Origin: Hofstenia miamia
Lineage: Eukaryota; Xenacoelomorpha; Acoela
Reading direction: 5' to 3'
Length of the DNA stretch: 64,000 bases
NCBI GenBank assembly: GCA_004352715.1
Contig: SCFE01000119.1
Coordinates: 721,587 to 785,586 of the forward strand
Positions 35,296-47,822 of the stretch are shown here, one piece after another (the stretch's first letter is position 1; the number at the start of each line of letters is the position of its first letter). A program made the translations under genes and the position numbers. The notes under the pieces are model-generated. The model was not told where the DNA came from. It saw nothing but the letters and a program-made list of their open reading frames with translations, and did not search any database.

Positions 35296-36207
35296 ATAAG
35301 ATAAGATAAGATAAGATAATCTATATTCATTTGAATTTTTTACAATATTTTACTGATATTTTAAATGAATAGCGTCATTAACTACTATGTACAAAAAAAT
35401 GAATAATAACAAAAATGAAATAAATAAAACAACACTGAGTAAAAATACACTGACTACGGATAGCTTACTAATTTCGATTTATTGTATGATCGTTATTATA
35501 AAATTTAAATCCTATCCATGATCTACCTGATATAAACTTTTTTTGAGAAATAATAATTTTAATTCTTTTTTGAATTTTTTAAGGTTGTTTGTTATTTTCA
35601 TTTCTTTTGGCAATATATTCCAGTTATAAATTGCAGTATTAATAAAGGATTGACTCATGATATTTTTATTAAATTTAACACGTGAGTAGTTTTTTGATCG
35701 TTTATTTTCTTCAGACAATCTGTCGAAAATGAGAATGATATCTCGTTGTAGGGTGGAATCATCTTTATGAATTTGAAGAAATAAATAATAATATTAGCAT
35801 AGTTTAAATTACTCATAACAAATGCATGAAACATTTGAATTACTGCAATTGGGGGTAACTGTTGGGAAACATGGGATATCTTTCTAATACCTATAGCCAT
35901 TTTTTAAAAAGTAGTATTTATTTGCGACGTGAAATTAAGATTTGAATCTATTATTACTCCTAGATATTTAAACTTATTAACAGGTATAACAGATGAATTA
36001 TTGAAATTAATTGAATAGTCAGAGATGTCCGTTTTTTTCTAAAAAGTTGCATAATGCAAAATTCAGTTTTTTCGTATTAATACGCAATCTATGCATGTTA
36101 AAATAGTTGCTCAATTTTATACAATTCGATTCAATAACTTTTACAGTTTTATCTAAGGATTTATTTCCACAGTAAATAGATGTATCATCGGCGTATTGTG
36201 TTATTTC
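35296..36207 (-). pseudogene. LINE family C, copy 1: RT C-terminal end and 3' tail
   Basis: Nearly identical to 41727-42788. On the minus strand it ends in a run of TTATC pentamers (35296-35320), the 3' tail. Coding pieces include MAIGIRKISHVSQQL and SFINTAIYNWNILPKEMK, both found in copy 2. Relative to copy 2 it lacks about 140 bases (after 35790) and has extra frameshifts. The upstream part is lost in the gap 36208-36996. Confidence 0.8.
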
Positions 36208-36996
36208 NNNNNNNNNNNNNNNNNNNNNNNNNNNNNNNNNNNNNNNNNNNNNNNNNNNNNNNNNNNNNNNNNNNNNNNNNNNNNNNNNNNNNNNNNNNNN
36301 NNNNNNNNNNNNNNNNNNNNNNNNNNNNNNNNNNNNNNNNNNNNNNNNNNNNNNNNNNNNNNNNNNNNNNNNNNNNNNNNNNNNNNNNNNNNNNNNNNNN
36401 NNNNNNNNNNNNNNNNNNNNNNNNNNNNNNNNNNNNNNNNNNNNNNNNNNNNNNNNNNNNNNNNNNNNNNNNNNNNNNNNNNNNNNNNNNNNNNNNNNNN
36501 NNNNNNNNNNNNNNNNNNNNNNNNNNNNNNNNNNNNNNNNNNNNNNNNNNNNNNNNNNNNNNNNNNNNNNNNNNNNNNNNNNNNNNNNNNNNNNNNNNNN
36601 NNNNNNNNNNNNNNNNNNNNNNNNNNNNNNNNNNNNNNNNNNNNNNNNNNNNNNNNNNNNNNNNNNNNNNNNNNNNNNNNNNNNNNNNNNNNNNNNNNNN
36701 NNNNNNNNNNNNNNNNNNNNNNNNNNNNNNNNNNNNNNNNNNNNNNNNNNNNNNNNNNNNNNNNNNNNNNNNNNNNNNNNNNNNNNNNNNNNNNNNNNNN
36801 NNNNNNNNNNNNNNNNNNNNNNNNNNNNNNNNNNNNNNNNNNNNNNNNNNNNNNNNNNNNNNNNNNNNNNNNNNNNNNNNNNNNNNNNNNNNNNNNNNNN
36901 NNNNNNNNNNNNNNNNNNNNNNNNNNNNNNNNNNNNNNNNNNNNNNNNNNNNNNNNNNNNNNNNNNNNNNNNNNNNNNNNNNNNNNNNNNNNNNNN
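36208..36996. other. assembly gap (789 N)
   Basis: Separates LINE family C copy 1 from LINE family B. Confidence 0.99.
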
Positions 36997-37930
36997 TTTT
37001 TAAATTAAAAGTATTAAAAAAGAGATTAATCGCTTTATTATCACGTTTAATTTTATTATCACGTTTCAGTTGATGACCTTATAAGGGCTTTATATATGGT
37101 GATTTACTTTATTTGGAACATTGCTTCTCTTTAATTGACGAAGATAGTGTAGCTTTTTTTGCAGCCTTCTTTGTTATGTAATCTATATGGCTGTCCCATT
37201 TTAGGTTGTCTTGTATTTGTATGCCTAACAGTTTTGCAGATTCAGTTCTCTTGACTGGGCCGCTTGGTAGTAATATTTCTGGAGGATATTCAAAACTATG
37301 AAGAAAAGAAATTGTTAATTCTTTAGTTTTTTAACGTTGATTTCTGCAAAGTTTTCGTTATACCAGGTATACACTTTTTGTACAACATTATCTGAATTTA
37401 AGGATTCTGCTCTACTTAAATGGTGCCAAGCAGTAGTGTCATCAACAAATTTGGTGTGAAACTCATAAGCCATTAGTAATTTATTAATTAATAATGTTTA
37501 TATCCATGAACCAATTTTTGTGCTTTGTGGAATTCCTGCATGCACCCTTTTCCAATCCGAGACTGTACAGTCAGGTAGACGACCTCTTTGTCTCCGATTA
37601 TATAAAAAAGATGTTATCCACTGAAAAATCGATGGAGTAACTCCGATTTCATGCAGGAGAGATATAATTATCGGATGCCTAACAAAGCCAAACGCTTTTT
37701 TAAAGTCGAAGAAGAATATTCGTAGGTAAGAGTTTTTTGTTTCTAGCAGAGACAGCCAATGGTGTACAACTTCAATGTAAGCATGAACTGTAGATCGACC
37801 AGGTGTTCCTTCAAATTGTCTGGGATCTAAAAATGCTAAAATTTTAGGCTTTAGTTCTTTGTCAATAATAATTTGTTCAATTAATTTAGATACTGAGTGA
37901 GTTAAAGATATTGGACGTATATTAGTCAAT
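36997..37930 (-). pseudogene. LINE family B: reverse transcriptase fragment
   Basis: 37929-37498 is open and holds RT blocks NIRPISLTHSVSKLIEQII, LDPRQFEGTPGRSTVHAY, FFFDFKKAFGFVRHPIII and AGIPQSTKIG. In shifted frames downstream come an FVDDTTAWH-like catalytic box (about 37440) and TESAKLLGIQIQDNLKWDSH (about 37200), a standard post-catalytic block. The endonuclease is missing and frames are broken. Its sequence differs from families A and C. Confidence 0.75.
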
Positions 37931-38054
37931 GATGTAATATATTATAATAGAAATTTTAGTTCTGATAATTATATAGTAATTAATCAATTGTTATATATTT
38001 GAATTATTTTCCTTGTTAACTCTTTCTTTATATTTTGAAAGCTTCGTTTATTCA

Positions 38055-39716
38055 TTACTACTACTACTACTAGTAGAAGGCTTTATTCTAAAATAGAATA
38101 CAAAAGCTAATGCAAACAAAAAGATCCAAAACATTGGATAAAATAAGAACATCGGTTGTTAATATCGAAGTCGGCAGTCCTTGTCATAAGGTGTGAATAC
38201 AACGAACGCTTAAAATGATCTTTAGACCACGAGAAATCCACTATATTTNNNNNNNNNNNNNNNNNNNNNNNNNNNNNNNNNNNNNNNNNNNNNNNNNNNN
38301 NNNNNNNNNNNNNNNNNNNNNNNNNNNNNNNNNNNNNNNNNNNNNNNNNNNNNNNNNNNNNNNNNNNNNNNNNNNNNNNNNNNNNNNNNNNNNNNNNNNN
38401 NNNNNNNNNNNNNNNNNNNNNNNNNNNNNNNNNNNNNNNNNNNNNNNNNNNNNNNNNNNNNNNNNNNNNNNNNNNNNNNNNNNNNNNNNNNNNNNNNNNN
38501 NNNNNNNNNNNNNNNNNNNNNNNNNNNNNNNNNNNNNNNNNNNNNNNNNNNNNNNNNNNNNNNNNNNNNNNNNNNNNNNNNNNNNNNNNNNNNNNNNNNN
38601 NNNNNNNNNNNNNNNNNNNNNNNNNNNNNNNNNNNNNNNNNNNNNNNNNNNNNNNNNNNNNNNNNNNNNNNNNNNNNNNNNNNNNNNNNNNNNNNNNNNN
38701 NNNNNNNNNNNNNNNNNNNNNNNNNNNNNNNNNNNNNNNNNNNNNNNNNNNNNNNNNNNNNNNNNNNNNNNNNNNNNNNNNNNNNNNNNNNNNNNNNNNN
38801 NNNNNNNNNNNNNNNNNNNNNNNNNNNNNNNNNNNNNNNNNNNNNNNNNNNNNNNNNNNNNNNNNNNNNNNNNNNNNNNNNNNNNNNNNNNNNNNNNNNN
38901 NNNNNNNNNNNNNNNNNNNNNNNNNNNNNNNNNNNNNNNNNNNNNNNNNNNNNNNNNNNNNNNNNNNNNNNNNNNNNNNNNNNNNNNNNNNNNNNNNNNN
39001 NNNNNNNNNNNNNNNNNNNNNNNNNNNNNNNNNNNNNNNNNNNNNNNNNNNNNNNNNNNNNNNNNNNNNNNNNNNNNNNNNNNNNNNNNNNNNNNNNNNN
39101 NNNNNNNNNNNNNNNNNNNNNNNNNNNNNNNNNNNNNNNNNNNNNNNNNNNNNNNNNNNNNNNNNNNNNNNNNNNNNNNNNNNNNNNNNNNNNNNNNNNN
39201 NNNNNNNNNNNNNNNNNNNNNNNNNNNNNNNNNNNNNNNNNNNNNNNNTGGACAATAAGAGATATTTAATAATTGACTATTAAAATTTTTGTCTGGGTTT
39301 TGAATTTCAACCCAAAGACTTTCATAAGTTGAATCTTTTGCTATATCTGTCCTAAGTTTTGGTTTGAGTATTTTAGGTATTAAAAACATGACACCACCTC
39401 CTTTTGTCTTATTAAAATGAAAAGTTGGATTTCTGTCCTTTCTAAATATTTTAAATTTAGAGTTATTGATTGACCAGGACGAATTGTGATTATCATTTGT
39501 AAACCAGGTTTCAGTTATGCCCAGAATAAAGTTTGAATCCAGTTCAGAAATGAATTGTCTAAATTCCGAATTTTTTATTGAGAGATTCTGAAAATTTATG
39601 TGAATATATTTAAAAGAATTAGTTGAATGCATTATGTTATTCAAAATAGTTAACAATGCTTTCCCATATAACAAAGATGGACTTCTTGTTGAAAAATTAA
39701 TCAACAAGCAAAACAA
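38055..39716 (-). pseudogene. LINE family A: endonuclease start, 1000-base gap, 3' end
   Basis: 39716-39249 encodes the endonuclease N-terminus: HINFQNLSIKNSEFRQFISE, ILGITETWF (with the metal-binding Glu) and KGGGVMFLIP. The frame enters the gap (38249-39248, 1000 N) open. After the gap, VDFSWSKDHFKRSLY to a stop near 38107 resembles the C-terminus of the RT protein. A short run of AGT repeats (38055-38076, minus sense) is the 3' tail. The RT lies in the gap, so it could be nearly full length. Confidence 0.7.
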
Positions 39717-39720
39717 CGCA

Positions 39721-40650
39721 CATAATTGAACTAATGCGGTATACTAAGCTAGTAATGAAAAATTCATTTCTAAGCAAGGGTACGTATACAAAGCTATAGA
39801 GTGATTTACCAAAATATATCAAACAAATAAGGAGGTTAATAAACTTTCATATTGATATCGAAAACTTTCTAACTTTCTTCATTTACAATTAGTCCAGGAT
39901 AGTTCGAAAACTTTCTAACTTTCATTTACAATTAGGAACTACAACCATAAAGCTTTTAATGAATTCATTCAGCAGTATTATCAATATGCATTCGAGAAAA
40001 GAATTTAATCTAAAATTGATTAAGATAGAAAATAGACGATTTAAATCAAATTCCATAAATGCCATTCAAGAACGCGAATGGGCGAATACGTAATAAGTTT
40101 GCTGTTTTAAATGTTTTCAATAAGCTTGGATTATGGGAATCCTAAAGTCATTTTCCATTTAAATGTTGACTTTTAAAGAAGCACAACTCATCATGTCAAC
40201 TACTATAATCCATTTATTTATTAGCAATTTGGAAAATCAGTATATCCTCAGAACAATAAATGTTGCTGAAAGATGAATATTACTAAATATGAAATGCTCT
40301 TTAAAAGTTTTTTTAATGAACTACTCATGTGATATACATTGCAATTTATAGATATCTAGTAATGCTACCCAGTATTGTTGTTTTGCTGTCAACTTTATAA
40401 AACGCTTTAATTAAAATTTATAATGAATATTATCTACTGATATGCTTCAAACTCTGAATATAGTCGTGTGTACACTATAGTTGGCATTTATAATGTCTTA
40501 TGGATCTATCTAAAAGACATTTTATTTTTAAATTTATTTCTGATCTCAAATCAAAATTCTTACTTCTATTTACTTTAATTCGGAGATCAATTTAGACTTA
40601 CTATTAGTTTTCAAAATTCTTGAGTTTATGAATGAATTTCAAAAAGAAAC
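39721..40650. other. no feature seen
   Basis: AT-rich, no coding signal. A short direct repeat around GAAAACTTTCTAACTTTC occurs at about 39859 and 39907. Confidence 0.5.
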
Positions 40651-40653
40651 TCA

Positions 40654-40910
40654 TCATTTGCTTAACATGTTTCGGCATACTACTTCCATTGTCAAAAAGT
40701 TTTCCACTATAAAATTCACAAAATATTCATCAAATAAAAGCTTTTTATAATATCTTAGTTTGTATTTATGTTCATTTTTTAAGTTTGGTTCCTTTAATTC
40801 TATATAAATTGATTCCATGATGCTTAGTTGAAAATTGTCAATGGCCTTTGATAAAATTTTATATGTAAATTTCATATCACAGTTCTTTAGGTGATCGGAG
40901 ATAGACGATT
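40654..40910 (-). pseudogene. Penelope/GIY-YIG-type nuclease C-terminal scrap
   Basis: Minus strand reads SDHLKNCDMKFTYKILSKA then FQLSIMESIYIELKEPNL. The His at the start, the I-ES core and the following PNL resemble the end of GIY-YIG domains in Penelope-like or related RT genes. No RT or GIY motif is visible beside it. A second, more eroded copy lies at 41130-41215. Confidence 0.45.
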
Positions 40911-41129
40911 GATTTTATACTCTTTAATTCTTGATAATTTTGGTTCTATAATTTATAATATGTAATTTAAATGTGTAGTTCAATAGCAAACGTGTTTTAA
41001 AATTTATATATACATATATAAAACGCATCATTTTTTGACATTTCGCCATGCGATTGCCATCATTAAGAACTTCACCGTAATAAAAATTAAAATATATTAA
41101 TTAATATTTACAAAAACTTTGTTTCTATA

Positions 41130-41215
41130 AATCTACATAAATTGATTCCATGATGAAAATTTTCAATTGCCTGGGATACATTTCAAGACAGTATTTAGTT
41201 GATCGGAGATAGTGT
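41130..41215 (-). pseudogene. second GIY-YIG-type scrap
   Basis: Shares the MESIYV and TISDQLNTVLK-type segments with the piece at 40654-40910, but shortened and frameshifted. The flanks of the two pieces also share a GATCGGAGATAG motif. Confidence 0.4.
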
Positions 41216-41726
41216 ACAGATTTTTTGGCTCTATAATTTCCGTTTGTAAAATTTTTTTACGTTTTTCCAAGGTTTTGTGTACCACTCATGTATTCTAATT
41301 TCAAATTTACTCTCCTTTCTGGTTATTTGTATATTCAAAATATTAAACTTGTTCTTAGTTTCTATCTCCTTTTTAAACTGGATAATTTGTATTCATCGAG
41401 AATATTTGGCAATTGCAGCAACCAGAAATATTATCCAAGAAATAAGTAATTCTATGCATGCAATCAAACTAGTTGCTTTTCAATAAAATTTTTTTTTCAA
41501 ATATACATATTTTTTTACTATTGATTTTAGAAATATATTAGTTATTGTTGAATTGAAAATCGCCTCTAATTTAGTAAATTATGTATAACGAAGTTTCCAG
41601 AATCTAAGCATAAATGCCAAATTTCTTTTTTATTCGATAGTTATTGTTCGTGCAGTTCTTTATCAACACACAAACAGCTAGTTTTTCCTGCGTGAGAATT
41701 ATTACTGGCGACTTTTCACACTTTTT

Positions 41727-43085
41727 TAAGATAAGATAAGTTAATCTATATTCATTTGAATTTTTTTACAATATTTTACTGATATTTCAAATGAATAGCG
41801 TCATTAACTACTATGTACAAAAAAAATGAATAATAACAAAAATGAAATAAATAAAACAACACTGACTAAAAAATACACTGACTACGGATAGCTTACTAAT
41901 TTCGATTTATTGTATAATCGTTATTATAAAATTTAAATCCTATCCATGATCTACCTGATATAAACTTTTGTTTGAGAAATAATAATTTTAATTCTTTTTT
42001 GAATTTTTTAAGGTTGTCTATTATTTTCATTTCTTTTGGCAATATATTCCAGTTATAAATTGCAGTATTAATAAAGGATTGACTCATGATATTTTTATTA
42101 AATTTAACACGTGAGTAGTTTTTTGTTCGTTTATTTTGCTTCAGACAATCTGTCGAAAATGAGAATGATATCTCGTTGTAGGGTGGTATTTTCTTTATGA
42201 ATTTGAAGAAATAAATAATAATATTGTAAATAATTAACTCTTGTGGAAAAAGAATAGATTTAGAAATATATTCTTTTGTTTTAGAAGAGTTTTTATTACA
42301 AACATTTAATGCCCATTTTAGTTGAACTCGAAGCTTTTTTAACATTTGGCTGTGTACATTAGTATATAAGATATTAGCATAGTTTAAATTACTCATAACA
42401 AATGCATGAAACATTTGAATTACTGCAATTGGGGTTAACTGTTGGGAAACATGGGATATCTTTCTAATACCTATAGCCATTTTTTTAATAATAGTATTTT
42501 TTGCGACGTGAAATTTAGATTTGAATCTATTATTACTCCTAGATATTTAAACTTATTACCAGGTATAACAGATGAATTATTGAAATTAATTGAATAGTCG
42601 GAGATGTCCGTTTTTTTTCTAAAAGGTTGCATTATGCAAAATTCAGTTTTTTCGTATTAATACGCAGTCTATGCATGTTAAAATAGTTGCTCAATTTTAT
42701 ACAATTCGATTCAATAACTTTTACAGCTTTATCTAAGGATTTATTTCCACAGTAAATAGATGTATCATCGGCGTATTGTGTTATTTCGCAGTCCGTAATT
42801 TCCTTCATGTCATTCACATAAATATTAAAAAGCAGGGGACCTAGTATGGTTCCTTGAGGTACACCATTATTGACAGACAACCAATTTGAAAAAGTATCAT
42901 TTAATTTAACTCGCTGAAGTCTATTACTTAAGTAATTAGATATAAGGTGAGCACTGTTAAGAGAAAAACCAATATTATTTAATTTTCTTATTAATATATC
43001 ATGATTAATAGAATCGAATGCTTTTGAGAGGTCAAGACAGGCAATAGCAACAAATTTATTAGAGTCTAATAGTGCTCTCCAATAA
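41727..43085 (-). pseudogene. LINE family C, copy 2: RT and 3' end
   Basis: The best copy of this family. RT blocks on the minus strand: LDLSKAFDSINHDILIRKL (about 43035), NNGVPQGTILGPLLFNIYV (about 42870) and QYADDTSIY with an intact catalytic YADD (42775-42764), then a frameshift near 42630. The downstream frame 42480-41896 (MAIGIRKISHVSQQL to TINRN) is the C-terminal region. The 3' end is a TTATC-type tail (41727-41742). It is 5'-truncated at about 43085, so endonuclease and RT start are absent. Blocks and tail fit a jockey/CR1-like LINE; the clade is not certain. Confidence 0.85.
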
Positions 43086-43579
43086 GCGAACTCTAAGTGA
43101 ATTCTTTTGGCACATCAGAGTGAGCTAGGTGATTAACTGACACTAAAAGAAATAGAGTTGATAGTGTATCTAATCAATGAAATGCTGGTGACGCGATCCT
43201 CACACACTGGCCCATTTATCTGAAAATGACTCAATTGTAATAATAATAACAACAATAACACAAAATAGAAATCTATGTCAAATATATGTTAGCACTAATG
43301 ATAAAACAAAATAATATTGCTAATAAAAATTAAAATTGCTTGCTTTACTGCATATGGAGAAAGTGCAAAAAATAAAGTATAAGCATTTTATTACTGGTTC
43401 ATAAGAAGATTTAAAGAACTGCCAGAAATATTCTTTCAATTTATATTTAACTATATTTAGATCATCATGTAGAGAAATTTTGGTCTTGAGATGAATCTAG
43501 TTTATAAGTGGAACTATGCATCGAAATAATAATGAGTAGATTTAGCTTTTGAACAAGAGATTGAACAAAATGTGTTTCT

Positions 43580-45170
43580 TTAACTAATCTTAAGTTTTCA
43601 TGAGTTGGTAAATGGGTGATAGTTCAACTTGGGGGTATAAATGGCATAGCAATTATTTAGAATTTCATTAAATATGATAAGGTCGAGTGAAATGGGAAAT
43701 AAATAGAAGAAATAATAGTGGACCAAAAACAGATCTTTGAGGAACTCCTGTTTTAACTTTTCATTAAGAAAATGCAGAATAATTCTCAATAATTTGATTA
43801 CGATTTTGTAAATTAGGGTTTAATAAGACTAATAATATACCACAAGTTCTAATAGATTTCAATGTCAATAAAATAGTATCATGATTTACTTTATAAAATT
43901 CTTTACTGAAGTCAGTAAAAAGGATTTTAGTGATTGATCTATCTCAAAGTTTGGATGAACTTCTCTTAAAAAAATAAGTAATTGGATAATAGTAGAATGT
44001 CTCTTACAAAACCATAAAGGAATAGGTGACGAAAGACTAAAAATTGGTTGATAAGAAGAGCAGGGGCGTTGAAGATTTTTGCACGTTTTGAAAATAGGAA
44101 TGACTAAGGCAGTGTGCCATATTTTAGGGAATGTAGATGTTAGGAGGAGGAACGAAAGAGATGAAACATAAGGTCAGTAAAAGAAGAAGCAATGTTTTTA
44201 ATAAAAGAAGGGGAAAATTGATTAAATTGAATATAATGAGACTTTAGAGATGAAAGAATTTTAACAGTTATATGTGGTGAGAAAAAATTAAGATTGATTT
44301 CAGATAGGCTTAACGATTCTGAATTTGAAGAATGTGAATTATTGGAAAATTTATTTGGGAGAAAATCAAAGAAAAAGGTATTAGTTATAAATATTTAAAA
44401 AGCTTCCGAGTGAATGAGAAACTTTGCCATTTTTATTCAAGGGTACAGGGAAGAGATTTACTTTTAGAAAGTGATTTGATGAATTTGTGTGAAGCATTGG
44501 GAGAAATATTAGAAGAAAACGACTGAAGAAAGGTAAATTTATCGAGTTCAAGTGAGTAGAATAATTCAGATATGTGTGCGAGACGTTTCTGTAAGCATGA
44601 TTTGCCGGAATGGTGGACACAAAAGGCGCTAAAGAAACCTGAGTTTGTAAGAGTAAAAGAAAGTTAGATGTTGACAATGCCATCTTTTACGTGGAATAAA
44701 AAGAGAACGTCCATGAGAAATAAGGGTGTAAATAGATTGAAGCAAATCATGAGAAGGGAAAGAAGATAAAGGATCAAGAAATAATGATGAATTGATGAAA
44801 TGCTTGAAAGAATAAGAAAAATGTGTGGGAGGTTGACTACAAGAGGTATGAGATAGAAAGAGATGTCAATGAAAAGAAAATTGTGATCAGTAGAGAAGAC
44901 AGATACATCAGATAATTTGGAGAAAAAAATCCAGCGTAGTACTTGATGTGTGAATTGGGAATGATTTGAAGTTCATATGGATCAGAGGTAAATAGAGCAT
45001 TCCAATCAGCATTGGGAAGATTAAAATCATCAGTAATAAATATTGATGAATCAGAAATTCCGTGGCTGGAATTATAAGAATGAAAGACATCAAAAATGGA
45101 ACCAATAGATGTTGAGAGAATGAAGAAATTGATATTTGCTTAGAGGGGGTTGTCAAACAAATGATGAGAA
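43580..45170 (-). pseudogene. LINE family D: badly decayed endonuclease + RT
   Basis: Purine-rich plus strand, so the minus sense is pyrimidine-rich like the LINE at 18217. Recognisable pieces: DDFNLPNADWNALF (endonuclease, about 45020), STDHNFLFIDISF (its C-terminal SDH block, about 44890), FNQFSPSFIKNIA (about 44200) and KTGVPQRSVFGPLLFLLFI (RT, about 43740). Nearly every block is in a different frame. Inactive. Confidence 0.65.
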
Positions 45171-45249
45171 ATCTAAAATTTATGGATGAAAGAATGACAT
45201 GACAACAAACTTCACAGGTGGGATCATGTTCTGAAAATAAATAACTTAG

Positions 45250-46740
45250 ACCTCATGTAAAATTTAAGGCTATTAAAGGTGATAACCTTTTAAGAAATCA
45301 TCCAGGTAAATTATCAGTAATAATAAGCGAGGGCTGGTCCCAATGGCACATCCTGAAGTTCTCGTAAAACTTAGCTGGTCTCAGTGATATCAAGGAGCAG
45401 CTTAATTAATGATTTACATACTTGACATTATCAAGTTTGATGACTAATGGATTTCAAGGAGCATTTTAATTAGTGATTCACCGTTTTATGACATTTACTG
45501 GGTGAATCATTTTTTGTGACATTTACGCGGGTCTAATTTTTACAATGATTCATATACAAGGTTAATGTACAATGTTTAATTCGTTTTTCTGGAATCTTAA
45601 ATTAGATGCAAAGGCCATATTTCATTTTCAAATATACCACTATTTCATTGTAAAAAATTTCTATGTTTAATTCATTTTTCACAAAAAAAATATGCATTAT
45701 ACTTAAACATTAAAGGTATAATATACAATAAAAGCAAACTAGTTTTTCGAATAAGTAAACAGGGTTTTATGCATAAAATCAAGTTAACTTTACAATCATG
45801 TGAAAAATACACTTACACTTTAAAATCAAAAATAGTTTTTGGAAAGAGTAAGCATGGTTTATGTATAAAAACAGATTTTCAATTCCTAAAATATTAAACA
45901 ATTAAGCATTGAAATTAAACAAAAAAAGGATTTGATAATAAAATGTTTAGAATTTTTATAGACATTACTAAAAAAAATGCAATGTTTAGCTTACATGATA
46001 AAACATCTCCCTAATTTTTTTTCAGAATAAAAAACTAGATATTTAACCTAGTGTGGTAAAATCCCACATTTTAAAATAAGACAAAAATACGTGTATATTC
46101 TACATGTTCCACTTATAATGATGGTAAATTACACTAGTAAATTTGTCTATGTTTTAGTTCATCTGGTCTGCATCTGTTCCACCATCTGCTAGACGTGTAT
46201 TTTCTTCATTCACCATGTATCTTCCATTCTGTTGCACATATGCAAATAATAATCTAAGTCGAGATTTTAGGCATTCTGTTTTAATACATTATTGTCTATT
46301 AAATATAGTAAAAATTTATAATTTCCGTTTTTCCATCACCTTCGAATTAAAAAATATGTTAATTGCAAGTCAGAGGATATATAAAAAACCATTTCACCTC
46401 TCTCTTTTTAACTGGAAATTTATTGGTTTTATTTGAGCATCAAACAATTGCATTTAATTTAGAATTCAACTTTTGAATCCAATGACAAAGAAACATATCA
46501 GTTAGTCACTTGATTTCCAGTTCAAAGCGTCTTATTTCTTTAAGAAAATAGTTTTCATAGTTTTTATTGCTGAAAGAAGAATTTGAACAAATTTTTTCTG
46601 ATGATCCCATAAATTTCATCCGACTGGTTTTTGGTAGACTCCTTTCACTCTTTACACTAACACTGCTCATGGTTGATTTACTCAGATTGGCAACAAAAGT
46701 GTTAAGTAGTTTGTAGAAAAAACTTTTATTTTGTTAACCA
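45250..46740. other. AT-rich stretch with short repeats, no gene
   Basis: 45400-45540 holds repeated motifs (CTAATGGATTTCAA, TTAATTAGTGATT, TTTTGTGACATTTAC) that recur at 55650-55740 just inside the element in the polymerase gene. The rest is AT-rich with no coding signal. Confidence 0.45.
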
Positions 46741-46779
46741 TATGCATTTATTTTATTTTATTCTATTTTATTTGCTTCT

Positions 46780-47675
46780 GCAGCGTTCTTAGGGTCATAT
46801 GTGGACAATAAAGAACTATGTAAACAGATTGTTTCTACTGATGATTATATTTACTCTGTGCCACATCAGTGTTTGCAAGAACTTTCTAGCAAAGGAATAG
46901 CGTTGACTGAAATGCCTTTACACATGGCTCCAAAAGCACAGAAGTCTATTTGTTCACTTTTACAACAAGTTAGCCAGAATACTTGTTTATCCTCCAGTTT
47001 GTCTCCTCGCGATAAAGCAAGACTTCTCTCTTGTTCCATACCAGGAAGTGGGGATTGGTTGGCTGCCAATCCCTTTGAAAGCACTTGGTNNNNNNNNNNN
47101 NNNNNNNNNNNNNNNNNNNNNNNNNNNNNNNNNNNNNNNNNNNNNNNNNNNNNNNNNNNNNNNNNNNNNNNNNNNNNNNNNNNNNNNNNNNNNNNNNNNN
47201 NNNNNNNNNNNNNNNNNNNNNNNNNNNNNNNNNNNNNNNNNNNNNNNNNNNNNNNNNNNNNNNNNNNNNNNNNNNNNNNNNNNNNNNNNNNNNNNNNNNN
47301 NNNNNNNNNNNNNNNNGGTCTTCTGGCCGACCAGCTGCTCTAGACGTGACTGTAATTAGTTCACTGCAGCCTTCGATTGTTTCTCTTGCGGGTACTAATG
47401 CTGGTCATGCTCTGGAAGTTTCAGACAACCGAAAGCTTACTAAATACGCAGAATCATGTTCAGCAGCTGGTATATCCTTCATACCACTATCAGTGGAAGC
47501 TTTAGGAGGATGGTCACCAATTGCTATCAAAGTATTCTCCAAGATGTCTTTTATGTCTTCTGCCAGAAGTGCCTCTTGCGATCTGAATACGATTTCAACA
47601 TATTTTTTCCAGCAATTGTCAGTAATTTTACAGCGGGGAAATGCTACACTTCTTTTATCAAGATATGGTGGTTAG
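46780..47675 (+). pseudogene. RT-linked nuclease-like C-terminal region (retroelement relic, gap)
   Basis: Open from at least AFLGSYVDNKELC (about 46783) to the gap at 47090, with LSPRDKARLLSCSIPGSGDW (about 46995), then from 47317 to TAG at 47673-47675. The second part has SSGRPAALDVTVISSLQPS, then PLSVEALGGWSP and GNATLLLSRYG. From memory, this architecture follows RT domains in uncharacterised retroelement proteins, and the xPAALDVTV plus VE-LGGW arrangement may be a PD-(D/E)xK-like nuclease core; I could not check it. No RT domain is present here. Visible parts have no stop, but no start is clear and 227 N interrupt it. Confidence 0.5.
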
Positions 47676-47822
47676 GGTTCAAGCAATTCTTGTCTAATCT
47701 GTGACATCTGGAACAAAAACTCAACCATTATACAAGTTTTTCAATCAATCATCCTAAAAATAATCATTGTAATGTTAATTTTATATGTATTGATTTTCGT
47801 TCTTTTAAAAAAAACAATTTTA

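Noticed and set aside
36180-37073. Open frames through the 789-base gap
   Set aside because: Open only because N has no stops; the flanks belong to two different LINE families.
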